Shown one piece after another: positions 5,793 to 5,827 of a stretch of 5,827 bases of DNA; the first letter of the stretch is position 1; each line of letters starts with the position of its first letter. The notes below the pieces were generated by a model. It worked only from the letters and a program-made list of their open reading frames with translations, was not told the origin of the DNA and ran no database searches. This DNA is from Actinomycetota bacterium (GTDB lineage Bacteria > Actinomycetota > Acidimicrobiia > Acidimicrobiales > Microtrichaceae), in contig SXMI01000168.1 in NCBI GenBank assembly GCA_005777415.1, forward strand, positions 1-5,827, given 5' to 3'. The translations under genes and the position numbers were made by a program.

Positions 5793-5827
5793 GGGTGCGG
5801 GGTCAGCGGTCGGGGATCAGGACGGGC

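Noticed and set aside
5803..5827. Possible end of another minus-strand gene upstream of the diiron gene (in one frame ...VLIPDR then TGA at 5803–5805).
   Set aside because: Only about seven codons are visible and another frame also contains a stop, so a gene cannot be supported from this window.

Overview
The window is G+C-rich (roughly 70% by eye), with Val/Ala/Arg/Asp-rich proteins, GTG starts and frequent long antisense reading frames. Together with the dapA–rnj pair and an MMPL transporter, this suggests a chromosomal segment of a high-GC actinobacterium. The proteins and the lack of a thyX gene beside dapA would fit an Acidimicrobiia-type lineage better than Mycobacterium, but this is inference without a search. 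No integrase, IS element, CRISPR array, tRNA or rRNA is seen.

All five genes lie on the minus strand and are read from right to left. In transcription order they are: (1) a 373-aa ferritin-like diiron protein with a complete set of six metal ligands (5777→4656); (2) an 82-nt gap with two GC-rich stem-loops; (3) a 217-aa winged-helix protein with an uncharacterised helical C-terminal domain (4573→3920); (4) dapA, 4-hydroxy-tetrahydrodipicolinate synthase (3870→2989); (5) rnj, ribonuclease J (2985→1327), starting 3 nt after the dapA stop; (6) a striking 58-bp, almost perfect, zero-spacer palindrome 11 nt after the rnj stop; and (7) the N-terminal ~381 residues of an MMPL/RND-type membrane transporter (1145→1), cut by the window edge.

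The winged-helix gene, dapA and rnj are close enough to be one transcription unit, with dapA–rnj probably translationally coupled. The palindrome is the natural end of that unit, and the MMPL gene has its own strong Shine-Dalgarno sequence. DapA feeds the diaminopimelate/lysine pathway for peptidoglycan, and RNase J matures and degrades RNA. Their linkage is a conserved actinobacterial arrangement rather than a known shared pathway. The diiron protein and the winged-helix protein are the least understood genes.

Most of the window looks like ordinary core genome. The item most worth following up is the palindrome at 1258–1315. Its only two mismatches would be unpaired pyrimidines in plus-strand RNA, but tandem G·A pairs in minus-strand RNA.
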